DNA of 45,880 nt, taken from NCBI GenBank assembly GCA_017394765.1, contig JAFPXF010000068.1, positions 1-45,880 on the forward strand, read 5' to 3'. The DNA is from Bacteroidales bacterium (lineage in GTDB: Bacteria; Bacteroidota; Bacteroidia; Bacteroidales; WCHB1-69). How positions within the stretch are numbered: the stretch's first letter is position 1; each line of letters starts with the position of its first letter. Below, one piece after another: positions 15,666-22,708 of this stretch. The notes below the pieces were generated by a model that was not told the origin of the DNA, made no database searches, and worked only from the letters and a program-made list of their open reading frames with translations. The position numbers were made by a program, and so were the translations under genes.

Positions 15666-15722
15666 CGGGTGGAAAATTGACTATGCTTGTAAATATAGAA
15701 TTTAGATTAACAAATAAAAATT

Positions 15723-16433
15723 ATGGCAAAAACAAATTTTGTAAAGAAAGTCACAACTGATATAGAACTCTATTTGAAGAGTTTAGGGAATTCGTCCACA
15801 ACAATAAACAACGAGCTACATTTACAAATGCTTTTAGCAAAATATCTAGAAAGCAAAGGGTACAAGTTGCTCTACGAGTATCACGTTCCTACGGGACTCT
15901 TGAAAGGATATTATCCATGGAGAAACAGATTTGGAAATCCTCAGGAAATGTATATCGACATAGTGGTGTACGACGAGCACGAGTTCGTACCTATCGAAAT
16001 AAAATATAAGACGCGTAGGCTGAATACAGCTACAACTATATTCAACCAACTTGTAAACAATGTGGATATTCTTTGCGACCAAGGAGCACAGGACCTCGGA
16101 AGGTATGGGTTTTGGAAGGACATTTATCGACTGGAATTGGTACGAAACACCTTTGCAGCAGTACGAAACGGTATCGCTCTTTTTGTAACGAATGATCCAG
16201 CCTATATTAACAATACAAACGACCCCCATGTTAACTACTATGACTTTCACATGAAAGATGACAGGACAAATGTTTCTGGTCCTTTGGATTGGCAAAATAG
16301 CAACAGTAAAATTGCTAATGCCCATCTTGGCTTTACTCTTGCTGGAACGTATGATATACAATGGACTCCAATTGGATCGCACAGCAATCCTCGCAGTCGC
16401 GCCGACTTCAGTTACTGTCTCGTAGTTGTTTAA
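15723..16433 (+). CDS. PD-(D/E)XK nuclease-like protein, orphan
   Basis: A 236-residue soluble protein. I do not recognise a named family, but the N-terminal half has the layout of a PD-(D/E)XK nuclease: helix glutamate E31 (NNELHLQMLLAKYLESKGY), D79 (YIDIVVYD), then E92 and K94 (FVPIEIKYKTR). The C-terminal half (about 125-236) has conserved-looking hydrophobic strands (NGIALFVTNDPAYI) and no membrane helix. It might cut nucleic acid in a defence or stress role, but catalysis is inferred from the motif only. Base composition is AT-richer than the flanking housekeeping genes. It is preceded by operator copy 3 and followed after 62 bp by the OmpA-domain gene. Confidence 0.65.
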   Translation: MAKTNFVKKVTTDIELYLKSLGNSSTTINNELHLQMLLAKYLESKGYKLLYEYHVPTGLLKGYYPWRNRFGNPQEMYIDIVVYDEHEFVPIEIKYKTRRLNTATTIFNQLVNNVDILCDQGAQDLGRYGFWKDIYRLELVRNTFAAVRNGIALFVTNDPAYINNTNDPHVNYYDFHMKDDRTNVSGPLDWQNSNSKIANAHLGFTLAGTYDIQWTPIGSHSNPRSRADFSYCLVVV

Positions 16434-16495
16434 CGAAAAAAGGATTCCTGTTCAGGGCATGGAAAACAGAACAGACATATAATAACGAGAATAAT

Positions 16496-17626
16496 ATGAA
16501 TAACACCCCCACTGATCCAAATGTGACATACTCGACAATTCGGGTATATAGCAACACGCAAAACAGAATGGCACTCGGCATTTTGCACGCGTACCTAAAA
16601 ATGTTTCCGCAAACCACGTTGAAAGACTTGTGCAAAGCGTTTCCTGAAAAGTTGAACCCAGATTCCGGCGTGAAACGGCTGTTCATCCCCATAGAAAAGA
16701 TGGTGGATGAGCCGAAATGGCAAGACTACTTCAGGGAAGACGAAGAACTGCTCTGTATGAGTGACGGTTCAAAAGTAGCTGTCGCCTCCCGGTGGTCGAG
16801 TGCAAGTCTGGAGCGTCTGTCCAACCACGCCAAACAATTCGGTGTTGAGCTGGCGAATTTCGAATTCGGCGAGAAATACGACAAATGCGGCTTCCGTCTT
16901 GAATATGTGGCCGAAGGGAAAAAAGTTGTACCTCAAGAGAAAATGCAAGAGGAGGCAAAAGCCCAAGTCCAGACCTCGGTTCCTCCAATTTCTCCGAAGG
17001 AGCAAACATCAGCAGACAAAGTCAAATCAAGTAATAATAAGAAAAACGAGACGAAAATGGAAAAGAGCAACGAAAAAGATGATGAAACCAAAACACGCAT
17101 CCCGTGGTGGATGTGGCTGCTGTTGCTGTTATTGGCAGGCGCGGCTGTAGGTGCCTTCTTCTTGGGTCGCCACACCAAAGAGGCCGAAATACAAGTACAA
17201 GAGGTGGAAGTCGAAGTTCCCTACGAAGTGGAAGTCGAAAAAGAGGTGCTGATCCATGACACTGTCACTGTAACGGTTTTCAAGGAAAAGATTGAGGAAA
17301 TCGAGAAGAACTTCAACGCGGCCAAGTTCAAATCCGGCAAAGCCGACTTGAACGATGACGCGAAATTCGTGCTGCACGACTTGGTGAAGATTCTGGAGAA
17401 ACAACCGGATGTCAGACTGAAGATTGTGGGCCACACTTCCGAAGAGGGCAGTCCTGCATTCAACCAGAAGCTTTCCGAAAAGCGGGCCAAAGCAGTGGTG
17501 GACTTCTTGGTCGCCCGCGGCATCAACCCCGACCGCCTGGAATACGAGGGCAAGGGCAGTAGCGAACCGCTTGAAGCCGGCAACAACGAAGTGAACAGAA
17601 GAACACAAATCATTGTATTGCAATAA
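16496..17626 (+). CDS. OmpA-domain inner-membrane protein with cytosolic N-terminal domain
   Basis: A 376-residue protein. Residues 1-145 form a soluble, probably cytosolic domain of unknown type; 146-200 is a charged, low-complexity linker; 203-223 is a single membrane helix; 230-268 is a glutamate/valine-rich stalk; 272-376 is an OmpA/MotB peptidoglycan-binding domain (LKIVGHTSEEGSPAFN, LSEKRAKAVVDFL, NRRTQI). It has no signal peptide. It therefore tethers a cytosolic domain to the cell wall, like MotB or ZorB in topology, but no MotA/ZorA-type channel partner is next to it. The start at 16496 was chosen because the upstream open frame overlaps the nuclease-like gene and does not resemble the domain. 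Neighbours downstream are a 90-residue orphan and two DUF4230 proteins. Confidence 0.8.
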   Translation: MNNTPTDPNVTYSTIRVYSNTQNRMALGILHAYLKMFPQTTLKDLCKAFPEKLNPDSGVKRLFIPIEKMVDEPKWQDYFREDEELLCMSDGSKVAVASRWSSASLERLSNHAKQFGVELANFEFGEKYDKCGFRLEYVAEGKKVVPQEKMQEEAKAQVQTSVPPISPKEQTSADKVKSSNNKKNETKMEKSNEKDDETKTRIPWWMWLLLLLLAGAAVGAFFLGRHTKEAEIQVQEVEVEVPYEVEVEKEVLIHDTVTVTVFKEKIEEIEKNFNAAKFKSGKADLNDDAKFVLHDLVKILEKQPDVRLKIVGHTSEEGSPAFNQKLSEKRAKAVVDFLVARGINPDRLEYEGKGSSEPLEAGNNEVNRRTQIIVLQ

Positions 17627-17661
17627 ATCAACAAATATTATTCACTTAAAAAATTTACATC

Positions 17662-17934
17662 ATGGATGAGAAAAAAATTATTGTCATGTCAGAAAGCATC
17701 GTAAATGCAATTGTGGACATCAGCATGGGCAGATCCAAGTTTTCCCTCACAAACACTGTCCTCAAAAAATTATCCAACAATCCCGCTTTGTTTGAGAATG
17801 TGAGAAACTGCTATATCGAATATTTGGGAACAATCGAGGACAAAATTGACACTACGATGGAAGTCAAGCGCTTGTCTGATTTCCGCTATGAGATTGTGGA
17901 CATTTACGAAAAAGCCGTGGGTGCCCAAGAATAG
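17662..17934 (+). CDS. Hypothetical protein, 90 residues
   Basis: A small, acidic, helix-rich protein without recognisable family (MDEKKIIVMSESIVNAIVDI). It has no membrane helix or signal. It begins 35 bp after the OmpA-domain gene and is closed by a clear terminator at 17949-17984, so it is probably the last gene of the transcript starting at 15658 or further upstream. Confidence 0.6.
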   Translation: MDEKKIIVMSESIVNAIVDISMGRSKFSLTNTVLKKLSNNPALFENVRNCYIEYLGTIEDKIDTTMEVKRLSDFRYEIVDIYEKAVGAQE

Positions 17935-17948
17935 CATTTTATTTTGGT

Positions 17949-17984
17949 GAGTCAAGGTTGTCGCATTGATGCCTTGACTCTTTT
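17949..17984 (+). terminator. Intrinsic terminator after the 90-residue orphan
   Basis: GAGTCAAGG (17949-17957) pairs with CCTTGACTC (17972-17980), with an inner GCAT/ATGC stem, followed by TTTTCATT. The DUF4230 gene starts only 18 bp later. Confidence 0.75.
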
Positions 17985-18001
17985 CATTAATTATCAAGAT
18001 T

Positions 18002-18583
18002 ATGAGAAAAAGCATTTACATCATAACAGTTTTGGCAATGCTGTTGAATGTTTCGTGCGAGAAAATCTCGGATGTGAACCCGTTTAAGAAAGAGACTTTG
18101 CAGGAAAAGTTCAACAAAAAGTTGCCTGAAATAAAGGAAATGTCGGAATTGAGTTGCGTAGAATATACCGTGACCAAAGTTATTGCCTCCGACGAAGACT
18201 CAAAATGGTATGGCGATCGCAAAATTATTTATAACTGCATGGCTACTTTTAAGGTCGGCTTTGATTTAAAAAAGCTCAAAGCAAACATTGATGAGAACAA
18301 TAAGTCAATAGAGCTCATCTTGCCCGAACCAACGTATCAAATACTTATGCCCGTCAATAAAATCAAAGTCGCCTATGAGAAAAAAACAGGAGTCCGATCC
18401 AAATATACAAATGATGAACGTCTAAAAATCAAACAATTAGGTCAAGAGAGCATAGAGAAGGACATCCCTAAAATGGGCGCATACGAAGAAGCAAAAAAGA
18501 ATGCGGAGGCCTTTTTTAGAACTTTATTAGTAGAACTGGGATTTAATGAAAGTGGTATCCAAATAAAATACGAAAAGTTATGA
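18002..18583 (+). CDS. DUF4230 lipoprotein
   Basis: A 193-residue protein with a lipoprotein signal (LLNVSC, acylated near C19) and a DUF4230 domain. The family pattern is visible: an early strand (CVEYTVTKVI), ATFKVGFDLKKLKANID, ELILPEPTYQILMPVN, and the final amphipathic helix (AEAFFRTLLVELGF). DUF4230 proteins are envelope-associated and uncharacterised. The stop overlaps the start of the next DUF4230 gene by four bases (ATGA), so the two are translationally coupled and perhaps form a heteromer. Confidence 0.8.
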   Translation: MRKSIYIITVLAMLLNVSCEKISDVNPFKKETLQEKFNKKLPEIKEMSELSCVEYTVTKVIASDEDSKWYGDRKIIYNCMATFKVGFDLKKLKANIDENNKSIELILPEPTYQILMPVNKIKVAYEKKTGVRSKYTNDERLKIKQLGQESIEKDIPKMGAYEEAKKNAEAFFRTLLVELGFNESGIQIKYEKL

Positions 18584-19137
18584 AAAATTTAATAATTGGA
18601 GCTATTATCGTAGCCTTGTTGGCGGGTGCTGGTTTTTATGTATATAAAGCTGGGTATCTCAACAAATATTTGAACAAGGTATCAATCATGGACACACCTA
18701 CCGTGGTTAAAAACATCAAAAGCATACAGGAGCTCTCCACCGCGTGCTTCTACGAGGAGATCATTCAAAGTGAACCTATCAAAAAGAAGGATTCCCTTAT
18801 TATTATAGCTAAAGGTAGAGTTCGTGCCGGTTTCGATCTAAAAGAACTTAACGAAGACAATATCACTATTGAACACGACACGACATTATCCATCATTTTG
18901 CCCGATGTCAAGATTTTCACTTTTGCCATTAATCCTAATGACGTTAAATTCATTGAAGGGCAAAAAGCAAATAATGACAAAGTATTTAACAGAGCTATCG
19001 CCAAAGCCCATAAACGTATTGAAGAAGATGCCCTGAAGGATGGGATTCTCGATAAAGCAAGGGAATCCGGCAAAAAACAACTGATAGAACTATTCAAGGC
19101 GTTCGGCTTCAAGGAAGTGTATGTGGACATTGAGTAG
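18580..19137 (+). CDS. DUF4230 protein with N-terminal membrane anchor
   Basis: A 185-residue paralogue of the preceding gene product. It has an N-terminal membrane helix (about 4-25, IIGAIIVALLAGAGFYVYKA) in place of the lipoprotein signal, then the same domain (ACFYEEII, RVRAGFDLKELN, LSIILPDVKIFTFAIN, and the closing helix ELFKAFGF). One copy anchored by lipid and one by a helix, made from overlapping genes, suggests partners at the cell envelope. Function unknown. Confidence 0.78.
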   Translation: MKNLIIGAIIVALLAGAGFYVYKAGYLNKYLNKVSIMDTPTVVKNIKSIQELSTACFYEEIIQSEPIKKKDSLIIIAKGRVRAGFDLKELNEDNITIEHDTTLSIILPDVKIFTFAINPNDVKFIEGQKANNDKVFNRAIAKAHKRIEEDALKDGILDKARESGKKQLIELFKAFGFKEVYVDIE

Positions 19138-19161
19138 CCGTATGCTACAAGGCATTTCATT

Positions 19162-19195
19162 GGAGGAAGCCGAAAATCCGAGAAAGAGTAGGCAA
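19162..19195 (+). repeat. Leader repeat, copy 1
   Basis: A 34-bp sequence (core GCCGAAAATCC, then AAAGAGTAGGCAA) that returns with 30 of 34 identical bases at 19475-19508. Each copy ends about 17-20 bp before the start codon of a small gene. Confidence 0.75.
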
Positions 19196-19215
19196 ATCAC
19201 TAACAAACAGAAATC

Positions 19216-19416
19216 ATGCATCTTTATAGACTGACACCGAGGTTAACTGCTATTTCAAAATTTCCCAAAGGGTTTATTTTGCAAGTCATTTCCCGCCAAA
19301 GACTTTCCCCGACACCCGATGAAGTGAAGGAAGCTCTGATACGTGTCGGTTTCACTGATCCAGACGCGTTAAAAATGCTGACCAGCTACTACTGGAACAT
19401 TGAGAAGATATCGTAA
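19216..19416 (+). CDS. Hypothetical protein, 66 residues
   Basis: A short basic protein (MHLYRLTPRLTAISKFPKGF, then a helical end SPTPDEVKEALIRVGF) with no recognised family. It is supported by its position between a repeated leader element and a terminator-like hairpin, which it shares in layout with the next small gene. It may be a small effector or inhibitor; nothing in the sequence decides this. Confidence 0.5.
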   Translation: MHLYRLTPRLTAISKFPKGFILQVISRQRLSPTPDEVKEALIRVGFTDPDALKMLTSYYWNIEKIS

Positions 19417-19424
19417 TTTGAATG

Positions 19425-19460
19425 AGCCATACATTCTTTTTTGAGTGTATGGCTTTGATT
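19425..19460 (+). terminator. Intrinsic terminator after the 66-residue gene
   Basis: AGCCATACA (19425-19433) pairs with TGTATGGCT (19446-19454); the stem extends inward by three more pairs including one wobble and is followed by TTGATTTTG. Confidence 0.6.
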
Positions 19461-19474
19461 TTGTAACACATTGC

Positions 19475-19508
19475 GGAGGAGGCCGAAAATCCATAAAAGA
19501 GTAGGCAA
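19475..19508 (+). repeat. Leader repeat, copy 2
   Basis: Second copy of the 34-bp leader element of 19162-19195, located 17 bp before the start of the 79-residue gene. It begins with a GGAGGAGG run. Confidence 0.75.
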
Positions 19509-19525
19509 CTTAAAATCGTATTATC

Positions 19526-19765
19526 ATGAGGTATAAACTTTTAGTAACAGGAAAGGGCTTGTCTGCATTGCAGTGGATAGAAAAACCCGACGGGAGCACC
19601 GTCAGAAGTTCCAGTGAAGAATGGAGCTTTGTGGTTGAATCAAACGAATCAAACGGTATTTCCGCTGATGATTTCTTGAAGCAGACTGGTTGTAAATGGA
19701 GAAGCGGCTTCGGCAGGCCCTTTAAAATCATAAATGCCAACGGTTGGACGGTAAAACAATTGTGA
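19526..19765 (+). CDS. Hypothetical protein, 79 residues
   Basis: A small protein without recognised family (MRYKLLVTGKGLSALQWIEK; C-terminal GFGRPFKIINANGWTVKQL). Alternating hydrophobic residues suggest a small beta fold. It has the same type of leader as the gene at 19216 and is followed after six bases by the 119-residue gene, so the two are likely co-transcribed. Confidence 0.55.
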   Translation: MRYKLLVTGKGLSALQWIEKPDGSTVRSSSEEWSFVVESNESNGISADDFLKQTGCKWRSGFGRPFKIINANGWTVKQL

Positions 19766-19771
19766 TACTTT

Positions 19772-20131
19772 ATGAGTACAATCCTCGAAAACACTGGCCC
19801 GTGTGGCAAGCTGAATGTCCAGCTCTTAGAACTGTTGAAAAAGCATGGTGGGACATTTTGCATCAATGAAGACGAGCAGTTCACAACGTGGGCCGTCACG
19901 CTCTTCGACAAAGATGGTGGTGTCCCGCTGTCGTTGTCGTTGGTCGGATCCGTTGCGGAAATCGCGGTGAAGGATATGGGTTGGAATTACGAGGTGGTGG
20001 AAATCACCCGTTGCGAAGACTTTGCCGAAAGAAACGATGACTACGTTTTTATTTTGGCCGCCGTCGATGGAAACAAGGTGACGATTGACGGGGTCAAAAC
20101 GGTGATACAACTGTTGAAATCCACCAAATGA
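19772..20131 (+). CDS. Hypothetical protein, 119 residues
   Basis: A soluble protein without recognised family. An N-terminal helix (LNVQLLELLKKHGGTFCI) is followed by beta-rich segments (TTWAVTLFDKDGGVPLSLSL). It is tightly linked to the 79-residue gene upstream (6 bp). No membrane segment, signal or catalytic motif is visible. Confidence 0.6.
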   Translation: MSTILENTGPCGKLNVQLLELLKKHGGTFCINEDEQFTTWAVTLFDKDGGVPLSLSLVGSVAEIAVKDMGWNYEVVEITRCEDFAERNDDYVFILAAVDGNKVTIDGVKTVIQLLKSTK

Positions 20132-20204
20132 TTTTGAAATTTCTACTTTGAGAAAAAAGCATAGAAAGTAGTGGTTTAAAAGAAAGACCTCATTTAAAAA
20201 GTAT

Positions 20205-20432
20205 ATGATTATGAAAAACACCAAAACATCAAAAGAAAGAAAACACGAACATGCCGTGATAGTTTGCTCAATTATTGGTCGTAGAGGTTCTGGTTATTAC
20301 CAATTTAAATGTAAAATATACTTCACTTCTACCGCCTTCCAAATAGAGACGATGATTGCCAAAACATTAGAAGATGCCATTGCAGCCTTCAAGAAAAAAT
20401 ATCCTAATGCATATTCTGTTAAAGAAGCTTGA
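20205..20432 (+). CDS. Hypothetical protein, 75 residues
   Basis: A small basic protein (KTSKERKHEHAVIVCSIIG, RGSGYYQFKCKIYF) with no recognised family. ATG codons at 20205 and 20211 are both possible starts. Its end (EDAIAAFKKKYPNAYSVKEA) is a conventional amphipathic helix. It precedes the PD-(D/E)XK gene by 48 bp and could be co-expressed with it. Confidence 0.5.
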   Translation: MIMKNTKTSKERKHEHAVIVCSIIGRRGSGYYQFKCKIYFTSTAFQIETMIAKTLEDAIAAFKKKYPNAYSVKEA

Positions 20433-20480
20433 TATTGGCAATATAAGCACCACCCACATGGTCTATTTCAATCTGATATT

Positions 20481-21848
20481 ATGAAGGAAATAGTCATTTC
20501 CAGAATGTATTCCGGCGAGTATCTGGACACCAACCTCGGACACGAAGTCATTAATCTGTTTAAGGCCGATGACGGCAAGCATTATATTTACCTTAACCAC
20601 GATGGTCGTTATGGCAAACAACACGTGAACAACGGCAAACTGACCTTTGACCGGATTCTTTTCGTCAAACCCATTGGCGACAATGCCGTGGAGGTGGTTG
20701 CCAAGGCCGAAGGACTTACCATGCTGTACGACCCCACCAAAAGTGTGTCCGACAACCGCAACACTCAATTAAGTTTGTCCTGCAACATCAGCTATGGAGG
20801 GAGTTCTTTGCAACGGATCTTTTTCGGTGCGGCCCAACAGGAGGTCAATGTGACATTCGAGGCGGAGAAAGTACTCACGCCCAAGCAAAGCATCTGCATG
20901 GAATTTGCCCCGAGAAGCAATGCGAAAAATCTCCGAAGCCATCAGCAAGAACATGACATCGTTGTGACCTTTAAAGACACGAAGCTGGGGCAAGGTTTGA
21001 AGAACTATGTCCAAGACAGCTCGTCCGATTATGCGAATCTGCAACAAATAATGGATAATAACCAATTGTGGGAAGATACTATTCAAATGGTGAATTTGAA
21101 CTCATTCGCCACCAAAATCCCACAAACGACATATCTGGATGTTTGCGGCCGCAGCTATGACGAAGTGGCTTATTCCAATGCCATTGCGCACTTCATGGGT
21201 AAATATCCCGAACTGGTGAAAGAATGGATAAACACAAGTTTCAGCTCTACAGACAGGCCATTTCAGCCCGGCATTATGTTTGCGGGCAAAATCTTAAACG
21301 TGAAACGGGAATGGGGCGATTCTACGGGCAGAGTGGACATATTGTTCTATGTCTATAATGGTTTTTTGTGTGCTATTGAGAACAAATTGCTTTCCACGTT
21401 AAGTGATTTGGTATATGATGCCAACGGACAAGTGATCAAGTCGCAATTGGACAAATATTATGATATTCTTCAAGAGTTTGAAAACCAAAATATTTCAGCT
21501 AACAATTCCTCCCAAATAAATATGCCACACGGCATACACATTCTCTTACCCGACTATCATCCGCTGCTTCGCCATTTGGATTCCACCTCGTCCCCAAAAC
21601 CTTATCTCACTGGCCAACCACCTGTCTCGACAAAATACGATACGCTGTCGGGTTACATTGTCATCCGATACAGTCAGGTGTACAATTTCCTGTTGCCTTA
21701 TTTGAAGAAAAAGCCGTACAAGGATGACATCCTGTTTGTTGAATTTGTTCACTCGCTTGAGCGACATACGCATAAACAGGACGACGGCAGATATTGGGAT
21801 ATGGTCCGGCAGTTTGTCAATAAAATCCAAAATAATCCAATACCATAA
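20481..21848 (+). CDS. PD-(D/E)XK nuclease superfamily protein (PDDEXK_4-like)
   Basis: A 455-residue protein. The C-terminal part carries a PD-(D/E)XK nuclease core: E228 (YDEVAYSNAIAHFM), D286 (GRVDILFYVYNGF), and E300/K302 (CAIENKLLS), followed by helices typical of the PDDEXK_4 group. The N-terminal 200 residues are a separate beta-rich domain of unknown function (AEGLTMLYDPTKSV). Single-gene nucleases of this kind are often found in defence islands, but no partner methyltransferase or helicase is present here. The catalytic residues look intact. It is followed after 11 bp by a 125-residue acidic protein, a possible antidote or partner. Confidence 0.78.
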   Translation: MKEIVISRMYSGEYLDTNLGHEVINLFKADDGKHYIYLNHDGRYGKQHVNNGKLTFDRILFVKPIGDNAVEVVAKAEGLTMLYDPTKSVSDNRNTQLSLSCNISYGGSSLQRIFFGAAQQEVNVTFEAEKVLTPKQSICMEFAPRSNAKNLRSHQQEHDIVVTFKDTKLGQGLKNYVQDSSSDYANLQQIMDNNQLWEDTIQMVNLNSFATKIPQTTYLDVCGRSYDEVAYSNAIAHFMGKYPELVKEWINTSFSSTDRPFQPGIMFAGKILNVKREWGDSTGRVDILFYVYNGFLCAIENKLLSTLSDLVYDANGQVIKSQLDKYYDILQEFENQNISANNSSQINMPHGIHILLPDYHPLLRHLDSTSSPKPYLTGQPPVSTKYDTLSGYIVIRYSQVYNFLLPYLKKKPYKDDILFVEFVHSLERHTHKQDDGRYWDMVRQFVNKIQNNPIP

Positions 21849-21859
21849 ATCAATAAACT

Positions 21860-22237
21860 ATGGAAAAATTAAACACCCAACAATTAAGCGGTATTGCCGA
21901 ATTGGTCCATTATATCAACGATAAGAAGGTCACCCAATGTATTTTGGAAAAATTGGGAAGAGAAAACTGGACGAGGGATATTCTCGGAAACTGCTCATAC
22001 CTCACGCCGGAGCAAGAAGAGGTTTTGGAATCTTTAGGCGGATTATACTCCAGTGAGGAGATTGATGAAATTCTCTACAATGTTGATATCAATTATGAGA
22101 TAGCCGAAAAACTTAAAGAGCAGGGGGTCACTCATTATCTTTATGAAAATGAGGAATATTTAGATGAGATCAGGGAAGGAAAGATCATCTGTGAAGGTAT
22201 TGATGTGGAGGAAATTAAAAATATGATGTACGAATAA
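21860..22237 (+). CDS. Hypothetical acidic protein, 125 residues
   Basis: A strongly acidic, helical protein (ILGNCSYLTPEQEEVLESLG, then YENEEYLDEIREGKIICEGI) without recognised family. It starts 11 bp after the PD-(D/E)XK gene and is almost certainly translated from the same mRNA. Small size, acidity and coupling to a nuclease would fit an inhibitor, but this is inference only. Confidence 0.6.
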   Translation: MEKLNTQQLSGIAELVHYINDKKVTQCILEKLGRENWTRDILGNCSYLTPEQEEVLESLGGLYSSEEIDEILYNVDINYEIAEKLKEQGVTHYLYENEEYLDEIREGKIICEGIDVEEIKNMMYE

Positions 22238-22273
22238 TGGGGGTCGAATTTTCACTAAAGAAATAGATAATTT

Positions 22274-22594
22274 ATGACCGCCCTCCTCTGGCTCCTCCAA
22301 AAAATCGCGCCCATCACCAACCTCGTCGGGCTGCTGGTGCTGCTGTCGGAACTCGCCTACGGCGACATCGGCATCGGAACACACGTGTATGTTCTCGCGG
22401 GCGGGCTTGCGCTCGCGGGGTTCGTCCTCGGGTTCACCCACTGGGCGTTGGACGTTCCCCCGAAATTCTTCTGGACCAAATCGCGGGTGCAACTCTTCGA
22501 CAACCGCGTGGGCAACGCCCTCGGCTACGCCGTCATCTTCTTCCTGCTGCCGTTCTTCGTGGCGGTGGTGGCGGTTGTGGTGGAGAGGTTGTAA
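22274..22594 (+). CDS. Small membrane protein, 106 residues
   Basis: A hydrophobic protein with three predicted membrane helices (about 13-27, 36-57 and 83-103) and a conserved-looking loop (WALDVPPKFFWTKSRVQLFD). No family recognised. The gene is far more GC-rich than the preceding small genes. Its 3' half is duplicated, in decayed form, at 23772-23963, on the other side of the ORF6N gene. Confidence 0.6.
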   Translation: MTALLWLLQKIAPITNLVGLLVLLSELAYGDIGIGTHVYVLAGGLALAGFVLGFTHWALDVPPKFFWTKSRVQLFDNRVGNALGYAVIFFLLPFFVAVVAVVVERL

Positions 22595-22680
22595 TGGATT
22601 ATTGTCTGCAGCAAAGGTGTTGTTATCGTGTAAATCTTACATAAAACTAACATATTGTAAAATATATCGTAATATTTTTA

Positions 22681-22688
22681 TATTTTTG
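22681..22688 (+). promoter_or_regulatory. Promoter -7 element of the ORF6N gene
   Basis: TATTTTTG followed by CAGCC, a perfect match, 20 bp upstream of the ATG. Confidence 0.65.
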
Positions 22689-22708
22689 CAGCCAGAAAAT
22701 TAAATACT

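Larger units (their letters stand above)
15273..15722. other. Intergenic regulatory region without a gene
   Basis: No convincing coding sequence. It holds the leftward promoter of the ATPase gene, a three-unit direct repeat, an AT-rich stretch near 15520-15560, and operator copy 3 with the promoter of the PD-(D/E)XK gene. Confidence 0.7.

Noticed and set aside
16496..17626. Zorya defence system (ZorB)
   Set aside because: The topology with a C-terminal OmpA domain is similar, but there is no MotA/ZorA-like channel gene and no ZorC, ZorD or ZorE homologue.
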